From assembly GCF_010550245.1 (NCBI RefSeq), contig NZ_JAAGLU010000008.1, positions 1 through 64,000 of the forward strand: a DNA stretch of 64,000 nt. Reading direction: 5' to 3'. This DNA comes from Streptomyces sp. SID12501. Its GTDB lineage: Bacteria; Actinomycetota; Actinomycetes; Streptomycetales; Streptomycetaceae. This document shows positions 7,374 through 16,395 of this stretch, piece by piece. Every line of letters starts with the position of its first letter. Within the stretch, counting starts at the first letter, position 1. A program made the translations under genes and the position numbers. Below the pieces are notes generated by a model, which was given only the letters and a program-made list of their open reading frames with translations, searched no databases and had not been told where the DNA came from.

Positions 7374-9635
7374 TCAGACCTGTACGAGCTCCCGGTCCTC
7401 GTCCTGCGGACGGTTGTCGTCGTCCAGGGTCCGCAGGCTCTCGCCCTCCACGTCGACGTTGGGGAGTACGCGGTCCAGCCACTTCGGGAGCCACCAGGCC
7501 CGCTTGCCCAGCAGGGCCAGCACGGCCGGGACGATCGCCATGCGGACCACGAACGCGTCGAAGAAGACCGCGATCGCCAGGCCGAAGCCGAAGAGCTTGA
7601 TCATCGACTCGCTGGAGCTGATGAAGCCGCCGAAGACGGCCATCATGATGATCGCGGCGGCGACCACGACCCGGGCGCTGTGCTTGAACCCGGTCACCAC
7701 GGCGTTGGACGGCGACTCGCCGTGGACGTACGCCTCCCGCATGCGGGTCACGAGGAACACCTCGTAGTCCATCGCGAGACCGAAGACCACGCCGACCATG
7801 AAGATCGGCACCATGGACATGATCGGGCCGGTCTCGTCGACGCCGAGCAGGCCGCTCAGCCAGCCCCACTGGAAGACCGCGACCACGGCACCGAGCGCGG
7901 CGAGGACGCTGAGCAGGAAGCCCAGGGCCGCCTTGAGGGGGACCAGGATGGAGCGGAAGACCAGGATCAGGAGGAGGAAGGCGAGGCCGACCACCAGGCC
8001 CAGATACGGGATCAGGGCGTCGTTGAGCTTCTGCGAGAAGTCGATGTTCATCGCGGTGGTGCCCGTGACCAGCACCGTCGCGCCCGTCTCGGCCTTGACG
8101 TCGGCGCTCTGGTCGCGGATCGCGTGCACCAGGCCCTCGGTCTGCGTCGAGGACGGCTTGGAGTCCGGGATCACGGCGATCGTCGCGGTGTCGCCGGCCT
8201 TGTTGAACTGAGCCGGGGCGACCGTGACGACGTCCTTGAGGCCCTTGATCCGGTCGGCCAGCTTGTCGACGCCGGCCTGGGGGTCGGCGGTGCCCCGGGC
8301 GTCGTAGACGACCATCAGGGGACCGTTGAAGCCGGGGCCGAAGCCCTCGGACAGCAGGTCGTACGCCCTGCGCTGGGTCGTGGACGTGGGCTGCGAGCCG
8401 TCGTCGGGCAGGCCCAGTTCCAGCTGGGTGACCGGGAGCGCGATCGCGCCCAGACCGAGCACACTGAACATCAGTACGGCGACCGGCCGGCGGATGACGA
8501 AGCGCGCCCACCGGGTGCCCATGTTGGGCCCGGCGACCGGCTTGACCTGCTCGTTCGTCTCGCTCTCGGTCTCGCTCTCGCTCGTGCCCTTCTTCGCCTT
8601 CTTGCTCTTCTTGTCCTTCTTCTGGCCCGCCGGCTGGACCTTCCGGCCCGCGTATCCGAGCAGTGCCGGGATCAGGGTCAGCGCGATGAGTACGGCGACC
8701 ACGACCGTGCCGGACGCCGCGAGGCCCATCTTGGTCAGCATCGGGACGTTGACGACCGCGAGGCCCGCCAGGGCGATCACGACGGTGAGGCCCGCGAAGA
8801 CCACCGCCGAGCCGGCGGTGCCGGTGGCGCGGCCGACCGCTTCCTCGCGGTCACGGCCGTCGGCCAGCTCACCGCGGTAACGGGAGACGATGAACAGCGC
8901 GTAGTCGATGCCGACCGCGAGACCGATCATCAGCGCGAGCGTGGACGTGCTGTCGCCGAGGTCGAGCGCGTTGGCCAGGGAGGTGATGGTGGCGCCGGCG
9001 ATACCGACGCCGATGATCGCCGTCAGCAGCGGCAGTCCGGCCGCGACCAGCGAACCCAGGGTGATGACGAGGACGATCGCGGCGATGGCGATGCCGACGG
9101 CCTCACCGATCGCGCCCGGCTCGGACTCCGCCTGCAGCGCGTCGCCCCCGACGTCGACGGTCAGCCCGGTGGCCCGGGCCTGGTCGCCGGCCTTCTCCAG
9201 GGCGTCCTTGGTCGAGTCCGCGAGCTCCATGCCGGGCAGCGTGTACTTCACCGACGTGTAGGCGACCGTCCCGTCCTTGCTGACGGCGCCCGTCGTGAAC
9301 GGGTCGGAGACGGCGACGACTTCGGAACCGTCGCCCAGTTGCTTGACCGTCTTCGTCACGGTCGCCTTGTTGGCGGCGTCCGTCATCTTCTGGCCCTCGG
9401 GCGCCTTGAAGACCATGCGCCCGGTCGCTCCGTCGGCGCTGGCGCCGGGGAAACGCTGTTCCAGCAGGTCGAAGGCCTTCTGGGCCTCCGTACCCGGAAT
9501 GGAGAAGGAGGTGGTGCCGGCGGCGGGCGCGCTGGCCGCGCCGACTCCCGCGAGCGTCAGCAGCGCCACCCATATCAGGGCGACGAAATGCCGTCGCCTG
9601 AAGGCGAGCCGGCCGAGTTTGTAGAGGAACGTGGC
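7374..9635 (-). CDS. MMPL-family (RND) membrane exporter
   Basis: About 753 residues if translation begins at GTG 9635 (VATFLYKLG), which has GGGAG ten bases upstream; a TTG at 9674 would add 13 residues. The architecture is the MMPL duplication: a first helix (HFVALIWVALLTLAGVGA), a large extracytoplasmic loop, a five-helix bundle with GIDYALFIVSRYRGEL and a basic linker rich in Lys/Lys-Ser. Then the pattern repeats with FGLAMDYEVFLVTRMREAYV. The GxDYxxF/MDYE motifs carry the proton-relay acidic residues of RND pumps. Its substrate is unknown. The TetR gene just upstream on the same strand probably controls it. Confidence 0.93.
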   Translation of the reverse strand, partial: ATFLYKLGRLAFRRRHFVALIWVALLTLAGVGAASAPAAGTTSFSIPGTEAQKAFDLLEQRFPGASADGATGRMVFKAPEGQKMTDAANKATVTKTVKQLGDGSEVVAVSDPFTTGAVSKDGTVAYTSVKYTLPGMELADSTKDALEKAGDQARATGLTVDVGGDALQAESEPGAIGEAVGIAIAAIVLVITLGSLVAAGLPLLTAIIGVGIAGATITSLANALDLGDSTSTLALMIGLAVGIDYALFIVSRYRGELADGRDREEAVGRATGTAGSAVVFAGLTVVIALAGLAVVNVPMLTKMGLAASGTVVVAVLIALTLIPALLGYAGRKVQPAGQKKDKKSKKAKKGTSESETESETNEQVKPVAGPNMGTRWARFVIRRPVAVLMFSVLGLGAIALPVTQLELGLPDDGSQPTSTTQRRAYDLLSEGFGPGFNGPLMVVYDARGTADPQAGVDKLADRIKGLKDVVTVAPAQFNKAGDTATIAVIPDSKPSSTQTEGLVHAIRDQSADVKAETGATVLVTGTTAMNIDFSQKLNDALIPYLGLVVGLAFLLLILVFRSILVPLKAALGFLLSVLAALGAVVAVFQWGWLSGLLGVDETGPIMSMVPIFMVGVVFGLAMDYEVFLVTRMREAYVHGESPSNAVVTGFKHSARVVVAAAIIMMAVFGGFISSSESMIKLFGFGLAIAVFFDAFVVRMAIVPAVLALLGKRAWWLPKWLDRVLPNVDVEGESLRTLDDDNRPQDEDRELVQV

Positions 9636-9738
9636 CACGAGGGGCGTACTCCCGGTCAGGTCGTTGAACAGCAACAGGGCAGGGTTGATCGGCCTGTTGG
9701 GGCGCAGGAGTGATCAGCCCGACGACGTGAGCGGTCGC

Positions 9739-9780
9739 GTCAGGTACGAGTCAGGTACGAGTCAGGTACGAGTCAGGTGC
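9739..9780. repeat. Four 11-bp tandem repeats upstream of the exporter
   Basis: The unit GTCAGGTACGA starts at 9739, 9750 and 9761, with a fourth degenerate copy at 9772. It lies in the 200-bp gap between the TetR gene and the exporter. It may be a regulator-binding array or a slippage-prone spacer. Confidence 0.75.
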
Positions 9781-9843
9781 AAGGTGGGGTAACAAGTGGG
9801 GTTGTTCAAGGGCTGGTTCGGGCTGATTCGGAGACAGGCTGCC

Positions 9844-10449
9844 CTACGGAACCGACACGCCGAGGGCGGGGAGCACCACGGCGTCGATGTAGTCACGCAA
9901 GTAGGCCTGGGTCGGGGGCCGTTCGTCGATGAGCGAGCGCGCGATGAAGCCGCCGATCATCATGTGCAGCACATAACCCATCGCCGGGTTGTCCGCGCTG
10001 ACCTCACCCCGGTCGACAGCCCGCTCCAGCACCTTGCGGAACTCGGCCATCTCAGGCTCGATGAGCAGTTCCCGAAGTGCTTTGAGGAGATCGGGGTTTC
10101 CGTGGACCGCCATGCCCAGAGCCCGCATCAGCGCGGAGGTCTGTTCCATGGCGCAGTCGTTCTCGCGGAGCAGCAGGTCGTGGAAGTCGCCGCGCAGGGA
10201 CCCGGTGTCGACGTCCGCGATGGCGGTGCCACCCGGCTTGAAGTGCCGCATGGCCCTGACGACCAGTTCGGCCTTGCCACCCCACTGGCGGTAGAGCGTG
10301 GCCTTGCTGGACTTCGTACGGGCGGCGACGGCGTCCATGGTGAGGGCCTCGTAGCCGACTTCCCGGAGCAGGTCGAGCGTGGCGCCGTACAGCTCGGCCT
10401 CACGCTCGGGCGTGATCCGACTACGACGCGCCGTTGCGACCTCGGTCAT
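9844..10449 (-). CDS. TetR-family repressor of the MMPL exporter
   Basis: A 201-residue regulator from ATG 10449 (MTEVATARRSR), preceded by an AGGAAAGGGTGA ribosome site. The N-terminal HTH is clear: GATLDLLREVGYEALTMDAVAARTKSSKATLYRQWGG region, residues about 20-65, with the TetR-typical TLYRQW recognition helix. The C-terminal ligand domain is of the TetR_C_16-like type. Two copies of a palindrome lie just upstream (10480-10554), indicating autoregulation. The co-directional exporter lies downstream after a 170-200 bp gap, the usual arrangement for TetR/MMPL pairs. Confidence 0.92.
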   Translation of the reverse strand: MTEVATARRSRITPEREAELYGATLDLLREVGYEALTMDAVAARTKSSKATLYRQWGGKAELVVRAMRHFKPGGTAIADVDTGSLRGDFHDLLLRENDCAMEQTSALMRALGMAVHGNPDLLKALRELLIEPEMAEFRKVLERAVDRGEVSADNPAMGYVLHMMIGGFIARSLIDERPPTQAYLRDYIDAVVLPALGVSVP

Positions 10450-10479
10450 GTCACTCACCCTTTCCTGTTCCGGTTTCGG

Positions 10480-10554
10480 ACGACACCGTTTCGTACAGCT
10501 CCGCCCTACGTCAATGAACATACCCCGAGAATCATAGAAACGAAACCGTTTCGT
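10480..10554. promoter_or_regulatory. Paired operator for the TetR repressor
   Basis: ACGAAACCGTTTCGT at 10540-10554 is a perfect 7-bp inverted repeat around one base. The same element with one mismatch, ACGACACCGTTTCGT, is at 10480-10494, exactly 60 bp away. Both lie between the TetR start and the divergent tricorn-type gene, so either promoter could be controlled. Confidence 0.75.
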
Positions 10555-10647
10555 ACGTGCCCTCGCTCACGGGCCTCACCCACTCGTATCCACGTTCCCG
10601 ATATTTCACAAGTTGCCCGGGCCCGTTTCCCGGAAAAGCATGGGGAG

Positions 10648-13600
10648 GTGAGCTATCTGCGCCTGCCCCACCTCAGCGGTGACCTGCTGTGCTTCGTCGC
10701 CGAGGACGATCTCTGGCTCGCCCGCCTCGACGGAGACGGAGACAGAGACGGAGACAGAGATGGAAACGGAGATGGAGCCGGAAGGTCGGGGTCTTCAGGG
10801 GCCGACGGCCGTGCCTGGCGGCTCACCGTCGACCGTACGAAGGTCGGGCACCCGCGGTTCTCGCCCGACGGCCGGCACATCGCGTACACGAGCTGGCGCA
10901 GCCTCGTGCCCGAGATCAACCGGGTGCCGGTGGACGGCGGCCCCGCGCAGCGGCTCACCTACTGGGGCAGTGCCGACACCCAGGTCTGCGGCTGGTCCCC
11001 GGACGGCGACATCCTCGCCGTCGCCTCCCACGGCCAGCCCTTCTCCTACTTCACCTGGGCCTACAGCGTCCCGACTGGCGGCGGCCCCGGCGGGCGGCTC
11101 CCCTGGGGTCCCGTCTCCGACATCCAGGTCGCGGACATCGGAGGGGAACGGAAGACCCTCCTCCTCACGGGCACCCCGCCCCACGAACCGGCCGCCTGGA
11201 AGCGTTACCGGGGCGGTGCGACCGGCCGCCTCTGGCTGCACGGCGAGCGTCTGCTGCCCGACCTCGACGGCCACCTCCACTCCCCCATGTTCGTCGGCGA
11301 CCGCATCGCCTTCCTCTCCGACCACGAGGGCGTCGGCAACCTGTACTCGTGCGCGTACGACGGTTCCGGCCTGCGCCGCCACACCGACCACGACGCCTTC
11401 TACGCCCGGCACGCCTCCAGTGACGGCACCCGGGTCGTGTACCAGTGCGCCGGCGACCTGTGGATCGTCGACGACCTCGCCGCCGACTCCGTCCCCCGCC
11501 GCCTCGACGTACGGCTCGGCGGGCCGCGCGCGGGCCGTCGTACGTACCAGGTACCCGCCGCGCAGCACGTCGACGGCATCTCGGTCGACGAGACGGGCCG
11601 CGCGAGCGCCGTCGTCGTACGCGGCAGCCTGTACTGGCTGACCCATCGGGACGGCCCGGCGAGGACGATCACGGACACACCCGGCGTACGGGTCCGGCTG
11701 CCCGAGATGCTCGGCTCGGGCGGGCAGGTCGCCTACGTCACGGACGCCGAGGGCGAGGACGCGATCGAGATCGCCTACCTGCCGAGGGCCAGCGGGGAGC
11801 GGGAGCCGAGACGGCTGGCGTCCGGGCGGCTGGGCCGGGTACTGGAACTGGTGCCCGACCCGGCGGGCGAACGCCTCGCCATCGCCGCCCACGACGGCCG
11901 ACTTCTGCTGATCGACGCCTCGGAGGAGCCGAACGAGGAGCCGGACGAAAAGTCGCACGGGGAGGTGACCGGGGAGGTGACCGAGCTGATCTGCTCCCTC
12001 AACGGGCCGGTCACGGACCTCGCCTTCTCCCCGGACGGCGCCTGGCTGACCTGGTCGCACCCGGGCATCGGACGCTCCCTGCGCCAGATCAAGATGGCGC
12101 GCATAAAGGACCGTCTGATCGTCGACGTCACCAACGGCCGCTTCGAGGACGAGAACCCGGTCTTCACCAGGGACGGCCGCTATCTGGCCTTCCTGTCGTG
12201 GCGGGGCTTCGACCCGGTGTACGACGTCCACACCGGCGACCTCTCCTTCCCGCTCGGCTGCCGCCCGTACCTCGTCCCCCTCTCCTCCGCCACGCCCTCC
12301 CCCTTCGCCCTCTCCCCCGACGGGCGACCGGCCGCCGGTGGCCTGGACCCCGGCGAGGACGAGGGCGCCGACGGTACGGACGGCACAGTGATCGTCGAGG
12401 CCGAGGGTCTGGAGAGCCGGGTGACGCCCTTCCCGGTCGCCGCCTCCAAGTACTCGGCGCTGTACCCGGTCGCGGGCGGCGGACTGGTGTGGCTGCGCTG
12501 GCCGATCTCGGGCGCGCTGGGCGAGACGTTCGCGAACCCGGCCGACACGAGCGGCCGGCCCACGCTCGAACACTTCAACCTCAGCAAGGGCAAGAAGGCC
12601 GAACTCGTCGACCACCTCGACTGGTTCGCGGTGAGCGGCGACGCCTCACGGCTGGTCGTCGTCGACGAGGACGAGCTGCGCGCGGTGCCCTCCACCGACC
12701 CGGGCGACGGCGACACGACCGTCTGGATCGACCTGCGCCGGGTCCTGCACGAGGTCGACCCCCCGGCGGAATGGCGCCAGTCGTACGAGGAGGCCGGCCG
12801 CCTGATCCGGGCCTACTTCTGGGAACCCCGGATGTGCGGCATCGACTGGGACGCAGTGCTGGAGCAGTACCGCCCGCTCGTCGAACGGGTCGCGTCCCCC
12901 GACGAGTTCGCGGACCTGCTCCGGGAGGTCCTGGGCGAGCTGGGCACGTCCCACGCGTACGTGACAGCCGCCCGCCGCAACGAGGGCCCGCCCCACTACC
13001 AGCGCCGACAGGGCCTGCTGGGCGCCAACTTCGTGCGCAGGGAAGGCGGTTGGATGCTGGACCGGATCCTCCCCGGCGACTCGTCCGACTCCAAGGCCCG
13101 CTCCCCGCTGGCCGGTTCGGGAATCCGGGAGGGCGCGCTGCTCACGCATGTGGACGGGCGCCCGGTGGACCCGGTGACGGGCCCGTTCCCGTTGCTCGCG
13201 GGAGCGGGCGGTACGACGGTGGAGCTGACGTTCACCGCGTCAGACTCCGCTTCGACCGACGCTGGTTCGACCGGCGCTGCTTCGACCGACGCCGCTCAGG
13301 CCGAGGGCGCGGGCAGGGCGCGGAGGGTCGCGGTGGTCCCCCTCATCGACGAACGTCCGTTGCGGTATCAGGACTGGGTGGCCAAACGCCGAGAAGTGGT
13401 GCGGGAGTTGAGCGGCGGGCGGTGCGGTTACCTGCACATCCCCGACATGGGCGGCTCGGGCTGGGCCCAGTTCAACCGCGACCTGCGCATGGAGGTGTCG
13501 AGGCCCGCCCTCATCGTCGACGTGCGCGGCAACGCGGGCGGCCACATCAGCGAACTGGTGGTGGAGAAGCTGACGCGCACGATCCTGGGCTGGGACCTGA

Positions 13601-14046
13601 CGCGCAACGCCCAGGCGGTCTCGTACGCCTCGAACGCCCCCCGGGGGCCGGTGGTCGCCCTCGCCGACGAGGCGACGTCCTCCGACGGCGACATGATCAC
13701 GGCCGCCTTCAAACTCCTGGAACTCGGCCCGGTGGTGGGTCAACGGACCTGGGGCGGAGTGGTCGGCATGACCGGCCGCCACCGCCTGGGCGACGGCACG
13801 GTGATCACGGTCCCGATGAACGCGGCATGGTTCAACGCGTATGGCTGGACAGTCGAGAACCAGGGCGTCGCCCCCGACCTGGAGGTCCTGCGCACCCCCC
13901 TCGACTGGGCAGAGGGCCGCCACGTCGAAACGGACGACGCCATCAAACTGGCCCTGGCCCTACTGGAAACCCACCCGGCGGCAACTCCACCGGACTACAC
14001 CGAGGTCCCGAACAGGGCCAGGCCAACACTTCCCCCGCGTTCGTGA
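10648..14046 (+). CDS. Tricorn-type protease (S41 family)
   Basis: About 1132 residues, the length and layout of tricorn proteases, which trim peptides released by the proteasome. After SYLRLPHLSGDLLCFVAEDD come WD/TolB-like beta-propeller blades (FSPDGRHIAYTSW, WSPDGD, FSPDGAWLTWS, FTRDGRYLAFLSWRG), a PDZ-like segment (GANFVRREGGWMLDRILPGD) and the S41 core. The core has GYLHIPDMGGSGW, LIVDVRGNAGGH and the nucleophile Ser in DEATSSDGD, ending with GRTW-type VGQRTWGGVVG. GTG 10648 is chosen because homology begins there and no other start is near; a GGGGAGG abuts it too closely for ideal spacing, so leaderless translation is possible. An Asp-rich DGDRDGDRDGNGDG insert (about residues 28-45) comes from a short DNA repeat. 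Confidence 0.92.
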   Translation: MSYLRLPHLSGDLLCFVAEDDLWLARLDGDGDRDGDRDGNGDGAGRSGSSGADGRAWRLTVDRTKVGHPRFSPDGRHIAYTSWRSLVPEINRVPVDGGPAQRLTYWGSADTQVCGWSPDGDILAVASHGQPFSYFTWAYSVPTGGGPGGRLPWGPVSDIQVADIGGERKTLLLTGTPPHEPAAWKRYRGGATGRLWLHGERLLPDLDGHLHSPMFVGDRIAFLSDHEGVGNLYSCAYDGSGLRRHTDHDAFYARHASSDGTRVVYQCAGDLWIVDDLAADSVPRRLDVRLGGPRAGRRTYQVPAAQHVDGISVDETGRASAVVVRGSLYWLTHRDGPARTITDTPGVRVRLPEMLGSGGQVAYVTDAEGEDAIEIAYLPRASGEREPRRLASGRLGRVLELVPDPAGERLAIAAHDGRLLLIDASEEPNEEPDEKSHGEVTGEVTELICSLNGPVTDLAFSPDGAWLTWSHPGIGRSLRQIKMARIKDRLIVDVTNGRFEDENPVFTRDGRYLAFLSWRGFDPVYDVHTGDLSFPLGCRPYLVPLSSATPSPFALSPDGRPAAGGLDPGEDEGADGTDGTVIVEAEGLESRVTPFPVAASKYSALYPVAGGGLVWLRWPISGALGETFANPADTSGRPTLEHFNLSKGKKAELVDHLDWFAVSGDASRLVVVDEDELRAVPSTDPGDGDTTVWIDLRRVLHEVDPPAEWRQSYEEAGRLIRAYFWEPRMCGIDWDAVLEQYRPLVERVASPDEFADLLREVLGELGTSHAYVTAARRNEGPPHYQRRQGLLGANFVRREGGWMLDRILPGDSSDSKARSPLAGSGIREGALLTHVDGRPVDPVTGPFPLLAGAGGTTVELTFTASDSASTDAGSTGAASTDAAQAEGAGRARRVAVVPLIDERPLRYQDWVAKRREVVRELSGGRCGYLHIPDMGGSGWAQFNRDLRMEVSRPALIVDVRGNAGGHISELVVEKLTRTILGWDLTRNAQAVSYASNAPRGPVVALADEATSSDGDMITAAFKLLELGPVVGQRTWGGVVGMTGRHRLGDGTVITVPMNAAWFNAYGWTVENQGVAPDLEVLRTPLDWAEGRHVETDDAIKLALALLETHPAATPPDYTEVPNRARPTLPPRS

Positions 14047-14094
14047 ACCAGCACTCCGGCCCGCATTCTTGACGAGCGCTGGGGTCACCCGCCC

Positions 14095-14125
14095 AGGGGC
14101 GCGGGGAACTGCGCGACAAGCCCCC
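14095..14125. repeat. Common Streptomyces intergenic repeat
   Basis: The string AGGGGCGCGGGGAACTGCG followed by CGACAAGCCCCC matches a motif I recall as repeated many times between genes in Streptomyces genomes. A related copy is at 53441-53470. It lies downstream of the tricorn-type gene and can fold on its G and C runs. Confidence 0.6.
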
Positions 14126-14173
14126 ACGGCCCCGCACCCGACAGCGCACCCCAACACCCCAGACAAAAACGCA

Positions 14174-14201
14174 GGGTGCCCTCGAAAAACAGAGGGCACC
14201 C
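14174..14201. terminator. Bidirectional terminator between convergent genes
   Basis: A perfect 10-bp stem, GGGTGCCCTC (14174-14183) and GAGGGCACCC (14192-14201), with an A-rich 8-base loop. It lies between the convergent tricorn-type gene and the small gene at 14227-14445. Confidence 0.8.
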
Positions 14202-14226
14202 CACGTCGAAGCTCGCTCAAACAGGA

Positions 14227-14445
14227 CTACGCGTCGTAGTCCCGATTGATCCGCTCCGCTTCCTCCCGCATCGCCCGCTCCGTCTCCTCATCACGAGGAC
14301 GCCCGCGCTCCGGAGTCTCCTGACCCTGCTTACCGGGCCGGTCCTCCTGGCCCTGCTGACGCTGGCCCTGCTGACCCTTCCGGGCCTGCTCCATCTTCTC
14401 CTTGGCCTGGCGGGCCTTGTCCTGCATCTCGTCCTTCATGCCCAT
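14227..14445 (-). CDS. Small hydrophilic helical protein
   Basis: 72 residues, MGMKDEMQDKARQAKEKMEQ onward, very rich in Lys, Glu, Gln and Arg with no hydrophobic core. It is probably helical or disordered and recalls small stress-type proteins of Streptomyces, but I cannot assign a family. GGGAGTGAACCCAC precedes the ATG. A terminator hairpin follows it. The high charge and the translation signals argue for a real gene. Confidence 0.7.
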   Translation of the reverse strand: MGMKDEMQDKARQAKEKMEQARKGQQGQRQQGQEDRPGKQGQETPERGRPRDEETERAMREEAERINRDYDA

Positions 14446-14533
14446 GTGGGTTCACTCCCGTAAGTGGGTGAGGGGATGGGGGCTCGACCAGATTTGCACG
14501 CCAGGACAACGCACGCATTTCGATCAGTCACGT

Positions 14534-15442
14534 TCAGTCACTGACCGCGTCCGGCCCCCGCCCTGCCCCCGCGCCGCGGGCTTCCTCGTCGGCCGCGCCA
14601 CCCGCGCCCACCAGCCCGGTGCCCATCCCCTGCAACCGCCCCGAGTACCGCCCGACCTCGCGCTGCCCCACCGCACCGATCAGCCCCGGCAGATATCCCC
14701 GTATGCCCTGCATCCCGCGCAGCCACCCCTGCCCGTACACATGGCTGGACCGCCGCTCGATCCCCGCCACGAGCCGGTCGACGGCGGGCCCCAGCGGATA
14801 CGTCTTGCCGGCCGGCCACGGCAGCCGCTGCCGCAACTCCCGCATGACGTCGTCCTGGTCGGCCCCGCGCACCATGTCGGTGTCGGTCCACGACAGATAC
14901 GCGACCCCCACCCGGACGCCCTTGTAACCGACTTCGGCCCGCAGACAGTGCGCGTACGCCTCGACGCCGGCCTTGGACGCGCAGTACGCGGTCATCATCG
15001 GCGCCGGAGTGAGGGCGGCCAGGGACGCGATCTGGAGGAGATACCCCCGGCTCTCCATCAGCACCGGCAGGAACGCCCGAGCCGTAACCGCCGACCCGAT
15101 CAGGTTGACCTCGATGACCCGCCGCCACGACTCCGGATCGGAGTCGACGAAGGGCCCGCCGCTGGCGACCCCGGCGTTGGCGACGACGATGTCGACCTTC
15201 CCGAACCGCTCCTTGACCTCCTCCGCCACCCGGGACATCGCCTCGTGATCGGTGACGTCGGCGTACCAGTACGCACTGTCGGTGTGCAGCCGTTCCGAGA
15301 CCTGCTTGAGCTCGTCGGCCTCCAGCCCGACCAGCGCGACCCTCGCCCCGCGGGCGGAGAGCTTGCGCGCGAGCAGCTCACCGACCCCCCGAGCGGCCCC
15401 CGTGACGACAGCGACCTGCCCGTCCAGACTGACCTTGCTCAT
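14534..15442 (-). CDS. Short-chain dehydrogenase/reductase
   Basis: A 302-residue classical SDR oxidoreductase. The Rossmann motif TGAARGVG is at residues 15-22, NAG in VVANAGVASGG at about 88-94, and the catalytic Ser and YCASK follow (IASLAALTPAPMMTAYCASK region). Its start overlaps the preceding hydrolase gene as ATGA. The C-terminal 60 residues after RRSSHVYGQGW are a Gly/Ala-rich extension. In this operon it plausibly interconverts a secondary alcohol and the ketone used by the monooxygenase; the substrate itself is unknown. Confidence 0.92.
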   Translation of the reverse strand: MSKVSLDGQVAVVTGAARGVGELLARKLSARGARVALVGLEADELKQVSERLHTDSAYWYADVTDHEAMSRVAEEVKERFGKVDIVVANAGVASGGPFVDSDPESWRRVIEVNLIGSAVTARAFLPVLMESRGYLLQIASLAALTPAPMMTAYCASKAGVEAYAHCLRAEVGYKGVRVGVAYLSWTDTDMVRGADQDDVMRELRQRLPWPAGKTYPLGPAVDRLVAGIERRSSHVYGQGWLRGMQGIRGYLPGLIGAVGQREVGRYSGRLQGMGTGLVGAGGAADEEARGAGAGRGPDAVSD

Positions 15443-16395
15443 GCGCTCTCCTCGATGGGTACGCTGCTGTCGACCTGAGTGCCGTGCGGCCCCAACTGCC
15501 CGTACGCCGCGACGAGTTCACGGATCGCCCCGGTCACCGCCCCCGGCCCCTCGACCGGCGTCATGTGCCCGAGCCCGGGCAGCTCGGTCACACCGTGACA
15601 CTGGGGCAGTGCTGCGGCCAGTGCGCGTGCGTGAACGGGCGGGGTCATCCGATCCGCCGTACCGACGACGACAGCGGCCGGAACAGTCAACTCCCCTATC
15701 TGCGAGTCGAGTTGCACCCCGTCCAGGACTCGCGCCCACGCGTACCGCACCTTGCGCGGGCACGCGTGCACGATCCGGGCGCACGCCTCGACCATCGCGG
15801 GCGTCGAACCGGCGCCCATCGTCGCGTACTTGAGGATGCGCCGGGAGACCGGCGTGACCGGCCCCATCGGGGCGCGGGAGCTGAGGCCCCGCCGGGTGAG
15901 CCAGGTGCGCAGCCGCCCGGCACGCATCGGAACGACCAGCGATTCGGCGACGAGCCGCGAACTGCCGGTACTGCACAGCAGTACGGCCGCCGCATGCTCC
16001 CGGAACCCCGGCCGCGCGGACGCTGCCAGCACCGTCATCCCGCCCATGGAGTGTCCCACGACCACGGCCTTCTCGCCGGGCGCGAGGGTGGCCGCGAGGA
16101 CGGCCTCCAGGTCGTCGGCGAGTACGTCGGTACTGCAGACGGGGCTCGCCGGGCTGCGTCCGTGGCCGCGCTGGTCGTAGGCGACGACCCGGTGATCGGG
16201 GGCGAGTTCGCGGATCTGGGCGGCCCAGAAGGCGGTGGAGCAGGTCCAGCCGTGCGCGAGGACGACCACGGGCCCGTCGGCCGCACCGTGCACCTCGACA
16301 TGCAGCCGGGCCCCGTCCGCCGAAACGGCGGTGAGCTCACGGACAGGGACGGGCGGGGTGTACGGACCGTCCGCCACGGACATCAGCCGGCTCAT
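15439..16395 (-). CDS. Alpha/beta-hydrolase
   Basis: A 318-residue hydrolase. It shows the oxyanion HGW (VVVLAHGWTCSTAFW), RGHGRS, the nucleophile elbow GHSMGGM (Ser about residue 117), an acidic residue near GTADRMTPP and the catalytic His in LPGLGHMTPVEGP. It overlaps the SDR gene downstream and the monooxygenase gene upstream by 4 bp each. Baeyer-Villiger enzymes make esters, so an esterase role on their product is the natural inference. Confidence 0.93.
   Translation of the reverse strand: MSRLMSVADGPYTPPVPVRELTAVSADGARLHVEVHGAADGPVVVLAHGWTCSTAFWAAQIRELAPDHRVVAYDQRGHGRSPASPVCSTDVLADDLEAVLAATLAPGEKAVVVGHSMGGMTVLAASARPGFREHAAAVLLCSTGSSRLVAESLVVPMRAGRLRTWLTRRGLSSRAPMGPVTPVSRRILKYATMGAGSTPAMVEACARIVHACPRKVRYAWARVLDGVQLDSQIGELTVPAAVVVGTADRMTPPVHARALAAALPQCHGVTELPGLGHMTPVEGPGAVTGAIRELVAAYGQLGPHGTQVDSSVPIEESA

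Noticed and set aside
6891..9713. Long plus-strand open frame opposite the MMPL gene
   Set aside because: It is rich in His, Arg, Asp and Gln with no domain; a mirror of the GC-biased MMPL coding strand.
10795..12615. Long minus-strand frame inside the tricorn-type gene
   Set aside because: Composition is typical of an antisense shadow and the opposite frame has clear propeller motifs.
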